Below are positions 6,861-14,769 of a DNA stretch of 64,000 nucleotides, one piece after another (the stretch's first letter is position 1; each line of letters opens with the position of its first letter). A program made the position numbers and the translations under genes. The notes under the pieces are model-generated. The model saw only the letters and a program-made list of their open reading frames with translations. It ran no database searches and had not been told where the DNA came from. The DNA comes from Nocardioides marmorisolisilvae (GTDB lineage: Bacteria > Actinomycetota > Actinomycetes > Propionibacteriales > Nocardioidaceae), in contig NZ_RJSG01000002.1 of the NCBI RefSeq assembly GCF_003725775.1, forward strand, positions 2,252,941 through 2,316,940. Direction: 5' to 3'.

Positions 6861-8381
6861 TTGTCCCTCTGGGACAGCCGAGGACCGTCACGCGCGCGGG
6901 TTCCCTCCAGCCAGGCCGACGTGGTGGTGATCGGCGCCGGCGTTACTGGCTTGTGCGCGGCCCTCCTCCTAGCTCGAGCGGGAAAGGACGTCGTCGTCCT
7001 CGAGGCGAACCACGTCGGGTCCCTCGCGTCAGGCCGCAACACCGGGAAAGTTTCTGTGCTTCAGGGCACCAAGCTTTCACGACTGTTGGGCGCCCATCCT
7101 CAGTCCGTGGCGCGCGCGTACGTTGAAGGGAATCAGGAGGGCGCCGCCTGGCTCCGGCGTTTCTGCGAGGACCACTCAGTGGCCTACCAGCCCCGTTCGG
7201 CCATCACGTACGCCGCCAGCACCGATCAGATCCCGGCTGTCGCTGCCGAATTACGTGCGGCGGAACTGCTCGGCCTCTCAGCTAGTTGGCAGACATCGCT
7301 GGCCACGCCGTTCGAGGTACATGCAGCGGTCACGGTCGCCGATCAGTTCCAGCTTGACCCGGTTGAGCTGGTCCTCGTGCTTGCCAACGAGGTAGAGCGT
7401 CATGGGGGCAGGATCGGCGAGGGACAGCGCGTCGTCGACGTCTCCTGGGCCAAGCACCCGGTCGTCCGCACCGAAGACGACCAAGACTTCGGTTGCCAGC
7501 AGGTTGTCATGGCCACGGGTTCCCCGATCCTGGATCGCGGGTTGTACTTCGCCAAGCTCGAAGCACACCGGTCCTACCTCCTGGCATTCACCGGAGCCGA
7601 CATCCCTGCCGGGATGATGATCTCGGCGGGGTCCGATGTGCGCTCTCTGCGTGACGTCCCCGGAGATCCATCCGTACTTCTTGTCGGCGGGGGCGGGCAC
7701 GTCGTCGGCCGCGGTATCCCAGAACTTGATCAGGTGGAGCGTTTGCGGGCCTGGGCCGCGGAGGCATACCCCGGCGCAGTCGAGACCCACTCCTGGTCAG
7801 CGCAGGACTACGCCTCTCACGATGACATCCCGTACGTCGGCCGGCTCCCCCGACGCATGGGCAGCATCTGGGTGGCCACCGGCTACAACAAGTGGGGCCT
7901 GTCCAACGGAGTTTGCGCTGCTCTTCGGATCAGCGGCTCGATCCTCGGAAGCGCGCCCTCCTGGGCCCGTCCGCTTGAACGTCGGATCACCAGGCCCAGG
8001 AGTGCAGTCAACCTGGTGCGGCGCAACCTGAACGTCGGAGCGACCGCCGTCGCTCGGCTGATCTCAGCGCAGACACAGACAGTTTCGGAAGACTTCCCAC
8101 AGCGCACCGGAGACGTGGGCCGTAGTGGGGTCGACCCGCGGCCGGTAGGTGTCGTGGCGGAAGGCTGCTCAGTCCGCGCGATCTGCACGCACCTGGGTGG
8201 CACGCTGCGCTGGAACGACGCCGAACGGTCCTGGGACTGTCCGCTGCACGGATCCCGATTTGCCGCGGACGGCGCCGTGCTCGAAGGCCCGGCCGTACGT
8301 CCGCTCACACGCATGCGCCAGTCCGGATCGGGTACCTCACATGAACAACCGATCGAAGGAGATGACCATGGGTCTCGATGA
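6861..8381 (+). CDS. FAD-dependent oxidoreductase with C-terminal Rieske domain
   Basis: The 506-residue product has a DAO-type FAD fold (VVVIGAGVTGLCAALLLARAG near residues 21-41, and GYNKWGLSNGVCAA near the end of the FAD domain) and a C-terminal Rieske [2Fe-2S] site with ligands Cys442/His444 (CTHLGG) and Cys460/His463 (CPLHGSRF). This YhfW-like fusion would pass electrons between substrate, flavin and the Fe-S cluster; the substrate is unknown. The start is uncertain: TTG 6861 follows the previous stop but has no good ribosome site. The 3' end overlaps the csbD start by 14 bases. Confidence 0.82.
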   Translation: MSLWDSRGPSRARVPSSQADVVVIGAGVTGLCAALLLARAGKDVVVLEANHVGSLASGRNTGKVSVLQGTKLSRLLGAHPQSVARAYVEGNQEGAAWLRRFCEDHSVAYQPRSAITYAASTDQIPAVAAELRAAELLGLSASWQTSLATPFEVHAAVTVADQFQLDPVELVLVLANEVERHGGRIGEGQRVVDVSWAKHPVVRTEDDQDFGCQQVVMATGSPILDRGLYFAKLEAHRSYLLAFTGADIPAGMMISAGSDVRSLRDVPGDPSVLLVGGGGHVVGRGIPELDQVERLRAWAAEAYPGAVETHSWSAQDYASHDDIPYVGRLPRRMGSIWVATGYNKWGLSNGVCAALRISGSILGSAPSWARPLERRITRPRSAVNLVRRNLNVGATAVARLISAQTQTVSEDFPQRTGDVGRSGVDPRPVGVVAEGCSVRAICTHLGGTLRWNDAERSWDCPLHGSRFAADGAVLEGPAVRPLTRMRQSGSGTSHEQPIEGDDHGSR

Positions 8382-8580
8382 CCGACTGGAGAACCGTGCT
8401 CAGGACCTTGCCGGTCGCGGCAAGGAAGCCGCCGGCGCAATGACCGATGACGAGTCACTGAAGTCGGAGGGCAAGGCCGATCAGGCGAAGGCCAGCGTCA
8501 AGGACAAGGTCGAGGACGTCAGCGACAAGGTCGAGGACGCGAAGGACAAGGTCAAGGACAAGATCGACGACGTCCTGTGA
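8368..8580 (+). CDS. CsbD-family stress protein
   Basis: ATG 8368 has GAAGGAGATG upstream. The 70-residue product is hydrophilic and helical: MGLDDRLENRAQDLAGRGKE, then Lys/Asp/Val heptad-like repeats (KVEDVSDKVEDAKDKVKDK). The NRAQDLAGRGKEAAGAMTDD segment is typical of the CsbD family, a general-stress (SigB-regulated) protein in Bacillus. It is the last gene of the operon that starts with the SigB/SigF-like promoter at 6479, which agrees with that role. The molecular function is unknown. Confidence 0.85.
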   Translation: MGLDDRLENRAQDLAGRGKEAAGAMTDDESLKSEGKADQAKASVKDKVEDVSDKVEDAKDKVKDKIDDVL

Positions 8581-8608
8581 CGTCCTGATCTGACCGGTGA
8601 TGTGACTG

Positions 8609-8638
8609 CCGCCCGCCGCGCGTATGCGGGGCGGGCGG
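8609..8638. terminator. Bidirectional terminator between csbD and the topoisomerase gene
   Basis: CCGCCCG (8609-8615) and CGGGCGG (8632-8638) form a GC-rich stem between two convergent genes; the right arm abuts the topoisomerase stop codon. Confidence 0.6.
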
Positions 8639-9619
8639 TTAGTCGTTGAGCAGTCGGACGACGGCGCGGTCGAGTGCGTCGGATCCTCCGGGGATCGGGT
8701 CCAGAACGGTTCCGGACTCGAACAGGTCGATGATCCGCGGATCTACGTAGGCTGATCTGGCTACGGTGGGCGTGTTCCCGAGCAGTTCGGATGCCGCGAC
8801 GACGGCTTCGCGGATGCGCTTCTTCCGTCCGCTGGCTGAGGTCGGGATCGGGCTCTCTGCGAGCACGACGGCAGCGGTCACGGTTGCGTGCCAGGTTCGG
8901 AAGTCTTTCGCCGTCATGTCGAGCCCTGTCACCGCGCGGATGTGCTCGTTGAGCTCTTCGGCCGTGATCGGCTTCCAGCGGGCACCGACCTTCGAGGCGA
9001 GCAAACGCGCGCCCCCCGGCCGCTTCAAGGCAGATTCCAGGGCCGAGACCAGGTTCGGGTCTTCAACAAGGACCTCGTGCTCGATTCCGGCCTTGCCGGA
9101 GAACCGGAACATCAGGACGCTGTGCTCGCGTCGTACGTGGTGCCGCTCGAGTGTGGTCAGTCCGTGACTCCCGAACTCGTCGGCCGACTCCTCGGACCCT
9201 GGTCGAAAACACCCGAGGTCGATCAGCCGTACGCCGGCTGCGAGAACGCGGCGCCGCTCGACGTCGTCGTCGCCCGCGGGCGCCAGCAGCTGGTGGCGCA
9301 GCTTGCGCCGCATGCCGGGGAACGTGCTCGCCAGTGCAGTGACTCGTTCGAACTTCTCGAGGTCGCGCTGCTCGCGCCACTGCGGGTGGTACAGGTACTG
9401 CCGCCGGCCGGCATCATCGGTACCGACGGCCTGAAGGTGACCGCGTGGGTAGGGGCAGATCCAGACGTCGGTCCAGGCCGGCGGGATCACCAGGTCGCGG
9501 ACCCGTTCGACGTCGTCCGCCGCCAGGGGCTCGCCGTGCTCGTCGAGGTAGCGGAAGCCGCGGCCGTGCCGGATCCTGCGCCAACCGGGCTGCTGGCACG
9601 AGACGGTCCGCAGCCTCAC
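8639..9619 (-). CDS. DNA topoisomerase IB (eukaryote-like)
   Basis: The start is GTG 9619, overlapping the upstream stop by 4 bases; the frame extends further, but that part lies inside the upstream gene. The 326-residue product matches bacterial type IB topoisomerases: RIRHGRGFRYLDEHGEPL, PPAWTDVWICPYPRGHLQAV, the Lys/Arg-containing MTAKDFRTWHATVTAA segment and the catalytic Tyr region TVARSAYVDPRI. It would relax supercoils through a 3'-phosphotyrosyl intermediate. It is the last of five overlapping genes that follow a stress-type promoter, so it may act during stress or desiccation. Confidence 0.9.
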   Translation of the reverse strand: MRLRTVSCQQPGWRRIRHGRGFRYLDEHGEPLAADDVERVRDLVIPPAWTDVWICPYPRGHLQAVGTDDAGRRQYLYHPQWREQRDLEKFERVTALASTFPGMRRKLRHQLLAPAGDDDVERRRVLAAGVRLIDLGCFRPGSEESADEFGSHGLTTLERHHVRREHSVLMFRFSGKAGIEHEVLVEDPNLVSALESALKRPGGARLLASKVGARWKPITAEELNEHIRAVTGLDMTAKDFRTWHATVTAAVVLAESPIPTSASGRKKRIREAVVAASELLGNTPTVARSAYVDPRIIDLFESGTVLDPIPGGSDALDRAVVRLLND

Positions 9620-10323
9620 CCCGGAGCCTTGGCCAGGGACGCGTCCTCGGCGACAGCATCCGAGGCGATCCGCACCACGCCGGCGTCCCAATCGATGTCC
9701 TCAACGGCGTCGCAGTCGATCAACCGGATGTGCCGGTGCAGCCGCTCCACCAGGGATTGCACCATCCACGGCCCGTTGAAGTCACCACGGTCGTAGCCGA
9801 GCAGTGATCCCGGGCGGCCGGGTCCGATCACGAGCTGTCGCATCGGCCAGCGGTCCTTCCTGGTCGCTTCCAGGCGTACGTCGAGGACCTTGCCGCGCAG
9901 CTCCGGGTGCTCGGTTTCGATCTGCATCCCGAGCAGTTCCCCCATTCGGTGCAGCGTCACTCCCGATGTTGCCGCTGGCTGCCGGTCGAGCAGTCCTGCG
10001 CGCTCGACGTTCAACTCGATGCCGGAGCCGAGGTGCTCGATGGCTTCCAAGGGGAAGGAGAGCGGTACGTCCCGGTCGGCGTACTGGATCCCGAGGCTGA
10101 CCCAGCGCTTGCGGAGCCAGTGACCAGTGCGGCTCGACATCCGCGGCACCAGGGCAGCATGGCCGGCGAGCACCCGGGTCACCGCCGCCGGCGAGCCGTC
10201 GTCGTAGTAGGAGAGCTCCAGGTCGTCGACCTTGCAGACCAGCAGACCGTCGCAGTCGCCGACCTGGCGATCCAGCAGATGGAGCGCGGCGTCGAAGCGC
10301 CCTCCGTCCAGTCGGTTGTCCAT
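9616..10323 (-). CDS. PRC-barrel-like protein between transporter and topoisomerase
   Basis: The start is ATG 10323, overlapping the NRAMP stop by one base (TGATG); a GTG three bases earlier is also possible. The 235-residue product is soluble. Its N-terminus LHLLDRQVGDCDGLLVCKVDD has the look of a PRC-barrel beta hairpin, and a second similar stretch (GKVDLxxx-like GKVLDVRLEATRKDRWPMRQ) follows at about 145-165. No catalytic motif was recognised. Overlap with genes on both sides suggests coordinated synthesis with the NRAMP-like transporter and topoisomerase IB. Confidence 0.6.
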   Translation of the reverse strand: MDNRLDGGRFDAALHLLDRQVGDCDGLLVCKVDDLELSYYDDGSPAAVTRVLAGHAALVPRMSSRTGHWLRKRWVSLGIQYADRDVPLSFPLEAIEHLGSGIELNVERAGLLDRQPAATSGVTLHRMGELLGMQIETEHPELRGKVLDVRLEATRKDRWPMRQLVIGPGRPGSLLGYDRGDFNGPWMVQSLVERLHRHIRLIDCDAVEDIDWDAGVVRIASDAVAEDASLAKAPG

Positions 10324-11552
10324 CACGACCCCATTCCCGTGACGATCAGCAATGGGATAGCCACGATCGAGGCGACCACGACTAGGACCAGGTAGACGCT
10401 GCCGAGGGTGTTCGCGAGCATCCCGTTGGTGTGCTCGCCCATGTAGTCACGGTCATTGGCCACCACCAAGATCGGGAAGTACGTCAACGGCAGCGCCACG
10501 GCCGAACCGACGACCGATATCTCGGTGACCATGATCGGGTCGACGCCGGTCATCAGGACGGCGACGGCGAGCAGGGTGCAGACCACGATCACGAGGTGGA
10601 ACCTGGTCGCCTTGCCCGGGCCGACGTACTTGCCCCACTGGAAGCCGAAGTACTGGCCGAGGCTGTAGCCGGCGGAGAGTCCGGTCTCGCACGCCGCACC
10701 GAACGTCGCGGCGACGAACCCGACCAGCACGATCGCGATGCCGACCTTGCCGAACGCCACCCCGATCGGCATCCCGACCTGGCTCAACGAGGCGACGTCG
10801 ATGTTCGCCGGTCCGAAGACGACGGACGCACAGCCGGCGATCGCGAGCGAGAGTAGCCCGCCAAGCGGAAACCCGACGAACACGTTGGCGCGCATGGTCG
10901 TCAGGTCCTTGATCCCCCACTTCTCCTCCACGCCTCCGGAGGAGAAGAAGAAGACCTCGTACGGCGTCATCGCAGCGCCGAACAGCGCAACCACGTAGTA
11001 GCAATATGTCAGCCAGGTCTCGTCACCGGGTTTGGCGACCGCGACCATCTGGTGGGTCAGGTCCCCCCAGGCGGGTGACAGCTTCCAGAGCGCCACGGCG
11101 AAGACGACGAGACACAGTCCGAGGAGGCCGAGGACGTTCTCCATCAGTGAGAACTTGGCTCGCCACAGCACCAGCCACACCAGCAGCCCGACCAGCGGCA
11201 CGACCAGGACCTCGTTCACCGAGCTGACCAAGGTCAGCGACAGCGCGACACCGCCGACCTCGGCGATGAAGGTCAGCACAGTGACGATCAAAGAGGCCAG
11301 GAGGTTGAGCAGACCCATCCGGGGACCGAGTCGCTCCCGGACGAGGTCGAAGGTGCCGCGCTTGCTGCACGCAGCGACGCGGCCGGACATCTCGGCGAAC
11401 ACGCAGATCCCCAGAACACCGACCACCACCACGAGACCAAGGGAGAGGCCGAACCGGGCACCGACCTGGGCGTTGACGACCAGGTCACCGATGTCGACGA
11501 AACCGCCGATCGCGGTGAGGATGCCCAGGGCGAGGGCGAAGACCTTCTTCAT
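10323..11552 (-). CDS. NRAMP-family transporter with altered metal-site motifs
   Basis: The 409-residue membrane protein has about 11 helices and the NRAMP fold (ALGILTAIGGFVDIGDLVVN at helix 1, TPYEVFFFSSGGVEEK at helix 6). The canonical DPGN is replaced by DIGD and the canonical MPHN by MTPYE, so the Met and His that define Mn/Fe transporters are missing. It is more like the divergent NRAMP-related transporters; the substrate cannot be assigned. ATG 11552 overlaps the lipoprotein stop by one base. Confidence 0.8.
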   Translation of the reverse strand: MKKVFALALGILTAIGGFVDIGDLVVNAQVGARFGLSLGLVVVVGVLGICVFAEMSGRVAACSKRGTFDLVRERLGPRMGLLNLLASLIVTVLTFIAEVGGVALSLTLVSSVNEVLVVPLVGLLVWLVLWRAKFSLMENVLGLLGLCLVVFAVALWKLSPAWGDLTHQMVAVAKPGDETWLTYCYYVVALFGAAMTPYEVFFFSSGGVEEKWGIKDLTTMRANVFVGFPLGGLLSLAIAGCASVVFGPANIDVASLSQVGMPIGVAFGKVGIAIVLVGFVAATFGAACETGLSAGYSLGQYFGFQWGKYVGPGKATRFHLVIVVCTLLAVAVLMTGVDPIMVTEISVVGSAVALPLTYFPILVVANDRDYMGEHTNGMLANTLGSVYLVLVVVASIVAIPLLIVTGMGS

Positions 11553-12037
11553 CAGCCGACCAGCTTCTTCTGCAGCTTCTCGACGCGCTGGTACTCCGCG
11601 TCAACGGCCCGGTACGCCGTGCGGCGCTGTGCGTTCGAGGTGGGGTCGGCCACGGCAGCCTGGTTCAGCGCGGTCAGGGATTCCTCGATCGCCCGGACCG
11701 CGGCAGTGTTCTCGGTCTCCTTGGATGCCGGCGGTTGAGCGGCCAGGTAGCCCGAGGTCTCGGTCTGGAGGACGCGGAGGGCGTCACGCAGAGACACCGC
11801 GGCGTACCGGGCGGGAAGGCGCCCGTGGGACTGGTTGTCCAGTATCAGTCGGGCTGTGCCGAGGCCGCTCAGTGCTGATCCGAGGGCTTTGTCGGTGTCG
11901 GACTTCCACGACGACTCCGATGCCGGAGCTCCGGCTTGGACAGCACAGCCAGAACAGAGCAGCGGGAGCACCAGAAGCGCCCCCGCTGCTCGACGTAGCG
12001 GCTTCAACCCGATGGTCGTCAACCGCAGGCGGCTCAA
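11552..12037 (-). CDS. Small lipoprotein
   Basis: The start is TTG 12037, overlapping the upstream stop (TTGA). The N-terminus has basic residues, a hydrophobic run (AAGALLVLPLL) and the lipobox LCSGC, so the mature 161-residue precursor would be lipidated at Cys31 and anchored outside the membrane. The rest is Ala/Thr/Gln-rich and helical (VDAEYQRVEKLQKKLVG at the C-terminus). It may be a periplasmic-face partner of the NRAMP-like transporter that follows. No known family was recognised. Confidence 0.65.
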   Translation of the reverse strand: MSRLRLTTIGLKPLRRAAGALLVLPLLCSGCAVQAGAPASESSWKSDTDKALGSALSGLGTARLILDNQSHGRLPARYAAVSLRDALRVLQTETSGYLAAQPPASKETENTAAVRAIEESLTALNQAAVADPTSNAQRRTAYRAVDAEYQRVEKLQKKLVG

Positions 12038-12255
12038 CGGATGCGACGCTCTTCCACGACCGGCGGCTCGTCGACAACCGTGCGACGTCGGTAGCGGTCG
12101 CTCACCACCAGGGAAAGGACGATGGCGAGGATTCCGCAGACGATCAGGATCGCTCCGAGCGCTCCGTCATTGATGAAGTTCAAGTCCACGGTGACAACGT
12201 CGAAGGCCAGGATCAAACCAGCCGCGAGAAGAACGATTCCAAGTCCGATGTACAT
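12034..12255 (-). CDS. DUF6458-like small membrane protein
   Basis: The 73-residue protein has two hydrophobic helices (MYIGLGIVLLAAGLILAFDV and GALGAILIVCGILAIVLSLVV) and a basic, Glu-containing tail (SDRYRRRTVVDEPPVVEERR). This layout, with a conserved VDLNFI-like turn, matches the actinobacterial DUF6458 family (from memory). It is the first gene of a five-gene overlapping operon. A 7-bp hairpin (CCGCGAT 12274-12280, ATCGCGG 12286-12292) lies in its predicted leader. The function is unknown. Confidence 0.6.
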   Translation of the reverse strand: MYIGLGIVLLAAGLILAFDVVTVDLNFINDGALGAILIVCGILAIVLSLVVSDRYRRRTVVDEPPVVEERRIR

Positions 12256-12310
12256 GTTCGTTCCTTTCCTCGTCCGCGATGCGTAATCGCGGAATGGATG
12301 CCCTCCTGCA

Positions 12311-12335
12311 GTGCCCAGAACCGCGTTATCGAAAC
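12311..12335 (-). promoter_or_regulatory. SigB/SigF-like promoter of the five-gene transporter/topoisomerase operon
   Basis: On the minus strand: GTTT (12335-12332), 15 bases, GGGCAC (12316-12311). The spacing is exact; the -10 differs from GGGTAC by one base. It starts just after the STAS gene stop and lies about 55 bases before ATG 12255. Confidence 0.5.
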
Positions 12336-12345
12336 TCGCGCGGGC

Positions 12346-12693
12346 TCAGGTCTGGACGTGCATCACCGCTTGGTCGACGGTGTCGTACATCGCGAACACT
12401 TTGTCCAGGCCCGTGAGGTGCAGCACCCGGCGGACGTTGGGACGTGGTCCGACGAGACGTACCCATCCGCCCCACCCGTTCGCGCGCCGGGCGACGCCCA
12501 GCATCGTCCCGATGGCCATCGAGTCCACGAAGGTGGTGCCCGAGAGGTCGATCACGATCCTGCTCGTCTCGGGGGTCGCTGCCTCAAGGAAGGTGGAGCG
12601 GAGCAGGTCGAGGTTTGAGAGGTCGAACTCTCCGACGGGGCGAAGGACGATCGTGTCGCCGTGTTCTGATCGGGAGATGTGTGGAAGAGACAT
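12346..12693 (-). CDS. STAS-domain anti-anti-sigma factor
   Basis: This 115-residue single STAS domain resembles SpoIIAA/RsbV anti-sigma antagonists. The phosphorylatable Ser lies in GTTFVDSMAIGTMLG; other core pieces are HGDTIVLRPVGEFDLSNLDL at the N-terminus and GLDKVFAMYDTVDQA near the end. Such proteins bind an RsbW-type kinase and free the stress sigma factor. No RsbW kinase or sigma gene is present here, but four SigB/SigF-like promoters lie within 7 kb, so it may belong to that pathway. No clear promoter was seen upstream. Confidence 0.85.
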   Translation of the reverse strand: MSLPHISRSEHGDTIVLRPVGEFDLSNLDLLRSTFLEAATPETSRIVIDLSGTTFVDSMAIGTMLGVARRANGWGGWVRLVGPRPNVRRVLHLTGLDKVFAMYDTVDQAVMHVQT

Positions 12694-12801
12694 GCTGACT
12701 CCTGGCGGAGCCGGGCAACAGCCCGAGACCGTCGGTCCCGCCTTCTTGAGACCTTAGATGCATTTGTAGTCACAACTGCGTCGGTGCGCAACGGGGTCCG
12801 C

Positions 12802-13077
12802 TCAACGTAGTGAAACGAGCCGGCGCCCCACTCCCAGAGCTGTGGCAACAGCCAGCTCGATAAGGGTGGGCGAGCCCGTGGCGAGAGCACGTTCGCGCGC
12901 GATCCACGACCGCTTGAGGCGCTCGGAGTTGGAATCCTTGCGCGCTCGTTTGGCCGCTGCTCGAGAGTTCTGGATCGGCGGACGATGAGTGGCCTTCTGG
13001 TCGTTCTTCCGCTTCTCGCCAGCCCGTTTGAGATCTTCGTAGTTCTGCTGTGCCTCTTCGGCGGGTTTCTTGGACAT
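12802..13077 (-). CDS. Small basic hypothetical protein
   Basis: The start is ATG 13077 with AGGAGC upstream. The 91-residue product begins MSKKPAEEAQQNYEDLKRAG, is Lys/Arg/Ala-rich in the middle (AAAKRARKDSNSERLKRSW) and ends with a mildly hydrophobic helix (LIELAVATALGVGRRLVSLR). It is probably helical and possibly membrane- or nucleic-acid-associated. It follows a weak SigB/SigF-like promoter at 13114-13138. No family was recognised. Confidence 0.5.
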   Translation of the reverse strand: MSKKPAEEAQQNYEDLKRAGEKRKNDQKATHRPPIQNSRAAAKRARKDSNSERLKRSWIARERALATGSPTLIELAVATALGVGRRLVSLR

Positions 13078-13113
13078 GGTCCTGCTCCTGCGTTGGTGTC
13101 CTTCGAAATTGAG

Positions 13114-13138
13114 TTGCCCGACGCGAGCGGGGTCAAAC
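13114..13138 (-). promoter_or_regulatory. Possible SigB/SigF-like promoter of a small basic protein
   Basis: On the minus strand: GTTT (13138-13135), 15 bases, GGGCAA (13119-13114). Spacing and -35 are exact; the -10 has two differences from GGGTAC. It lies about 40 bases before ATG 13077. It is the weakest of the four sites. Confidence 0.35.
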
Positions 13139-13375
13139 CCGATAAGGGGGCGGGCCCGTGCGCTCTGGGTTTGACGCTCGAGCCCTAACCAATCGCCGAG
13201 GCGCCTCAGCAATCGCCCTGACTGACATGTGCCCCGATAGATCCATCCAAATCAGCCTCCGCGAAGCGAGCCGGGTGCTTGGCACAGTCGGCGCTTGCGG
13301 TTTATCGTCCGAAATGTGATGCGGCTCGAGCAGCGCGGCCGCGGGGTTCACGTGGTTTCGTGGGGGGCTTAGATC

Positions 13376-14080
13376 ATGGGTGGCCAGTTCTTCGACGCCG
13401 ACTCCATCGCAGAGATGGCGCTGCAACTGCACAGCGAACCCAGCACAATCGAAACCCTCGACCGGGTCCTGGACTACGCCCTTCAAGCGGTCGACTGTGA
13501 TTTCGCCGGCGTCACGTTCGTGCACAAAGGGCCCAGGATCGAGACCGTCGCCGCGACCCACCCCCTCATCGAGGAGATCGACCAGGTCCAGCTCGACATC
13601 GGACAGGGCCCGGACATCGACACCCTCGAGGGCGGCCCCGTCATCGTCGTTGACGACACTGAGAACGAGTCCCGATGGCCTGCATGGGCCGCTCGGGTAG
13701 CCGGCGCCGGGATCCGCAGCCTGCTCGGTGTCCGCCTCGCGACTAGCGAGGAACTCCTCGGCACGCTGAATCTTTACAGTCGCCTACCCCAGAAGTTCGA
13801 CCTCGACGACCAGGCCGTCGCGCACGTCCTGGCTCGTCACGCCGCTGTCGCCATCGCCGCCGCACGCAAACAGGAAGGCCTTTGGCTGGCAGCCGATGCC
13901 CGCAAGATCATCGGCCAGGCCCAGGGGATCTTGATGGAGCGCTATGACCTCGACGCCGAACGATCCTTCGCCGTCCTTGTCCGCTACTCCCAGGACAACA
14001 ACATCAAACTGCGCGAGGTTGCACGCCAACTCGTTGAAACCCGCAGCCTTCCTGCGGCGTCTCCCGAGCTGCTCGCCTAG
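13376..14080 (+). CDS. GAF-ANTAR domain regulator
   Basis: The 234-residue protein has an N-terminal GAF domain (about 20-155: ALQAVDCDFAGVTFVHKGPR, then LDIGQGPDIDTLEGGPVIVV) and a C-terminal ANTAR domain (about 165-222: ARKIIGQAQGILMERYDLDA to LREVARQLVET). ANTAR proteins bind dual-hairpin leader RNAs and prevent termination; GAF domains sense small ligands or redox. Actinobacteria have many such standalone proteins. The start is an ATG after TTAGATC with a weak ribosome site. Its stop overlaps the convergent hemerythrin-gene stop. Confidence 0.88.
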   Translation: MGGQFFDADSIAEMALQLHSEPSTIETLDRVLDYALQAVDCDFAGVTFVHKGPRIETVAATHPLIEEIDQVQLDIGQGPDIDTLEGGPVIVVDDTENESRWPAWAARVAGAGIRSLLGVRLATSEELLGTLNLYSRLPQKFDLDDQAVAHVLARHAAVAIAAARKQEGLWLAADARKIIGQAQGILMERYDLDAERSFAVLVRYSQDNNIKLREVARQLVETRSLPAASPELLA

Positions 14081-14628
14081 AGCTCGGCCTGATCCTTGAG
14101 TTCGGCGGCCAGCTCTGCTTTGCTCCTGCCAGACGCAGCGTCCAGATCAAGATTCTGGGCTTGCTGGACCAGTTGTTCCCGGGTGATGTCGTCGGGCTGC
14201 TCGCCCAGAAGGTTTGCGCGCACCTGCGAGAACCGCTCAGCGAGGTCGCGCAGCTCGTCTTGGCTCATGCGCTCGCGCATCGCGGGCAGCACGGTCGTCT
14301 CTTCCTCCTCCACGTGGTGGCTGATGGCATCGACGAGATCCTGGAGTCGGCTCTCGAACTCGGGGGCGTCAGGGTCGGTCTCGGCGAGCCGAGCGAGGAG
14401 CTGGTCGGCTTCGAGATGCTCCTTCTGGCCGTGTTCAACGTCTTCGGCACCTCCAGCCTCGGCGGCCGCGGGGTAGACCTCCGCTTCCTCGGCGCGGCTG
14501 TGCGCGGTCAGCAGGGCGGTGAGTACTGGCAGGTTCAGTGCCCGTGTGGATGGGTCGTTCTTGAGTACGTCGAATAGGCGTTCCACCTCGCGGTGGTCGC
14601 TCATGATCAGGTCGACGACATCGCTCAT
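14077..14628 (-). CDS. Hemerythrin HHE-domain protein
   Basis: The 183-residue protein has the four-helix HHE cation-binding layout: IMSDHREVERLF (first His), LLTAHSRAEEAEVYP, HGQKEHLEADQL and ISHHVEEEETTVLPAMRE, giving His and Glu ligands for a di-iron site. About 45 C-terminal residues (ITREQLVQQAQNLDLDAASG) resemble a Rho_N/SAP-like helix pair. It may sense or store oxygen or NO, or protect iron. ATG 14628 has GAGGAG upstream and follows the tiny Pro-rich gene by 9 bases. Confidence 0.85.
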   Translation of the reverse strand: MSDVVDLIMSDHREVERLFDVLKNDPSTRALNLPVLTALLTAHSRAEEAEVYPAAAEAGGAEDVEHGQKEHLEADQLLARLAETDPDAPEFESRLQDLVDAISHHVEEEETTVLPAMRERMSQDELRDLAERFSQVRANLLGEQPDDITREQLVQQAQNLDLDAASGRSKAELAAELKDQAEL

Positions 14629-14637
14629 GGGTTCTCC

Positions 14638-14769
14638 TCAGCTCTCCGCCGGCGCGGGGTGGGTCTGCGGGTCCAGGTTCGGGTCGACCGGGATCGGCCG
14701 GGAGGTGCCCGGCACGATCTGCGGCTCAGGACCGGGGTCGACGGGAGGGTCGATCTGCGGACCGCTCAC
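14638..14769 (-). CDS. Tiny Asp/Pro-rich protein between SRPBCC and hemerythrin genes
   Basis: This 43-residue frame starts at GTG 14769, which overlaps the SRPBCC stop by four bases (GTGA), and ends 9 bases before the hemerythrin start. It has no Met start and is short, so it is easily missed. The product is about one third Pro with DPPVDPGPEP and DPNLDPQ units; it is disordered and acidic. The tight packing of three genes supports it being real. Similar proteins lie at 6079-6201 and 17615-17800. The function is unknown. Confidence 0.5.
   Translation of the reverse strand: MSGPQIDPPVDPGPEPQIVPGTSRPIPVDPNLDPQTHPAPAES

Noticed and set aside
12552-13136. A 194-codon minus-strand frame upstream of the STAS gene
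   Set aside because: It is out of frame with both the STAS gene and the 12802-13077 gene, Arg/Ser-rich and without a domain.
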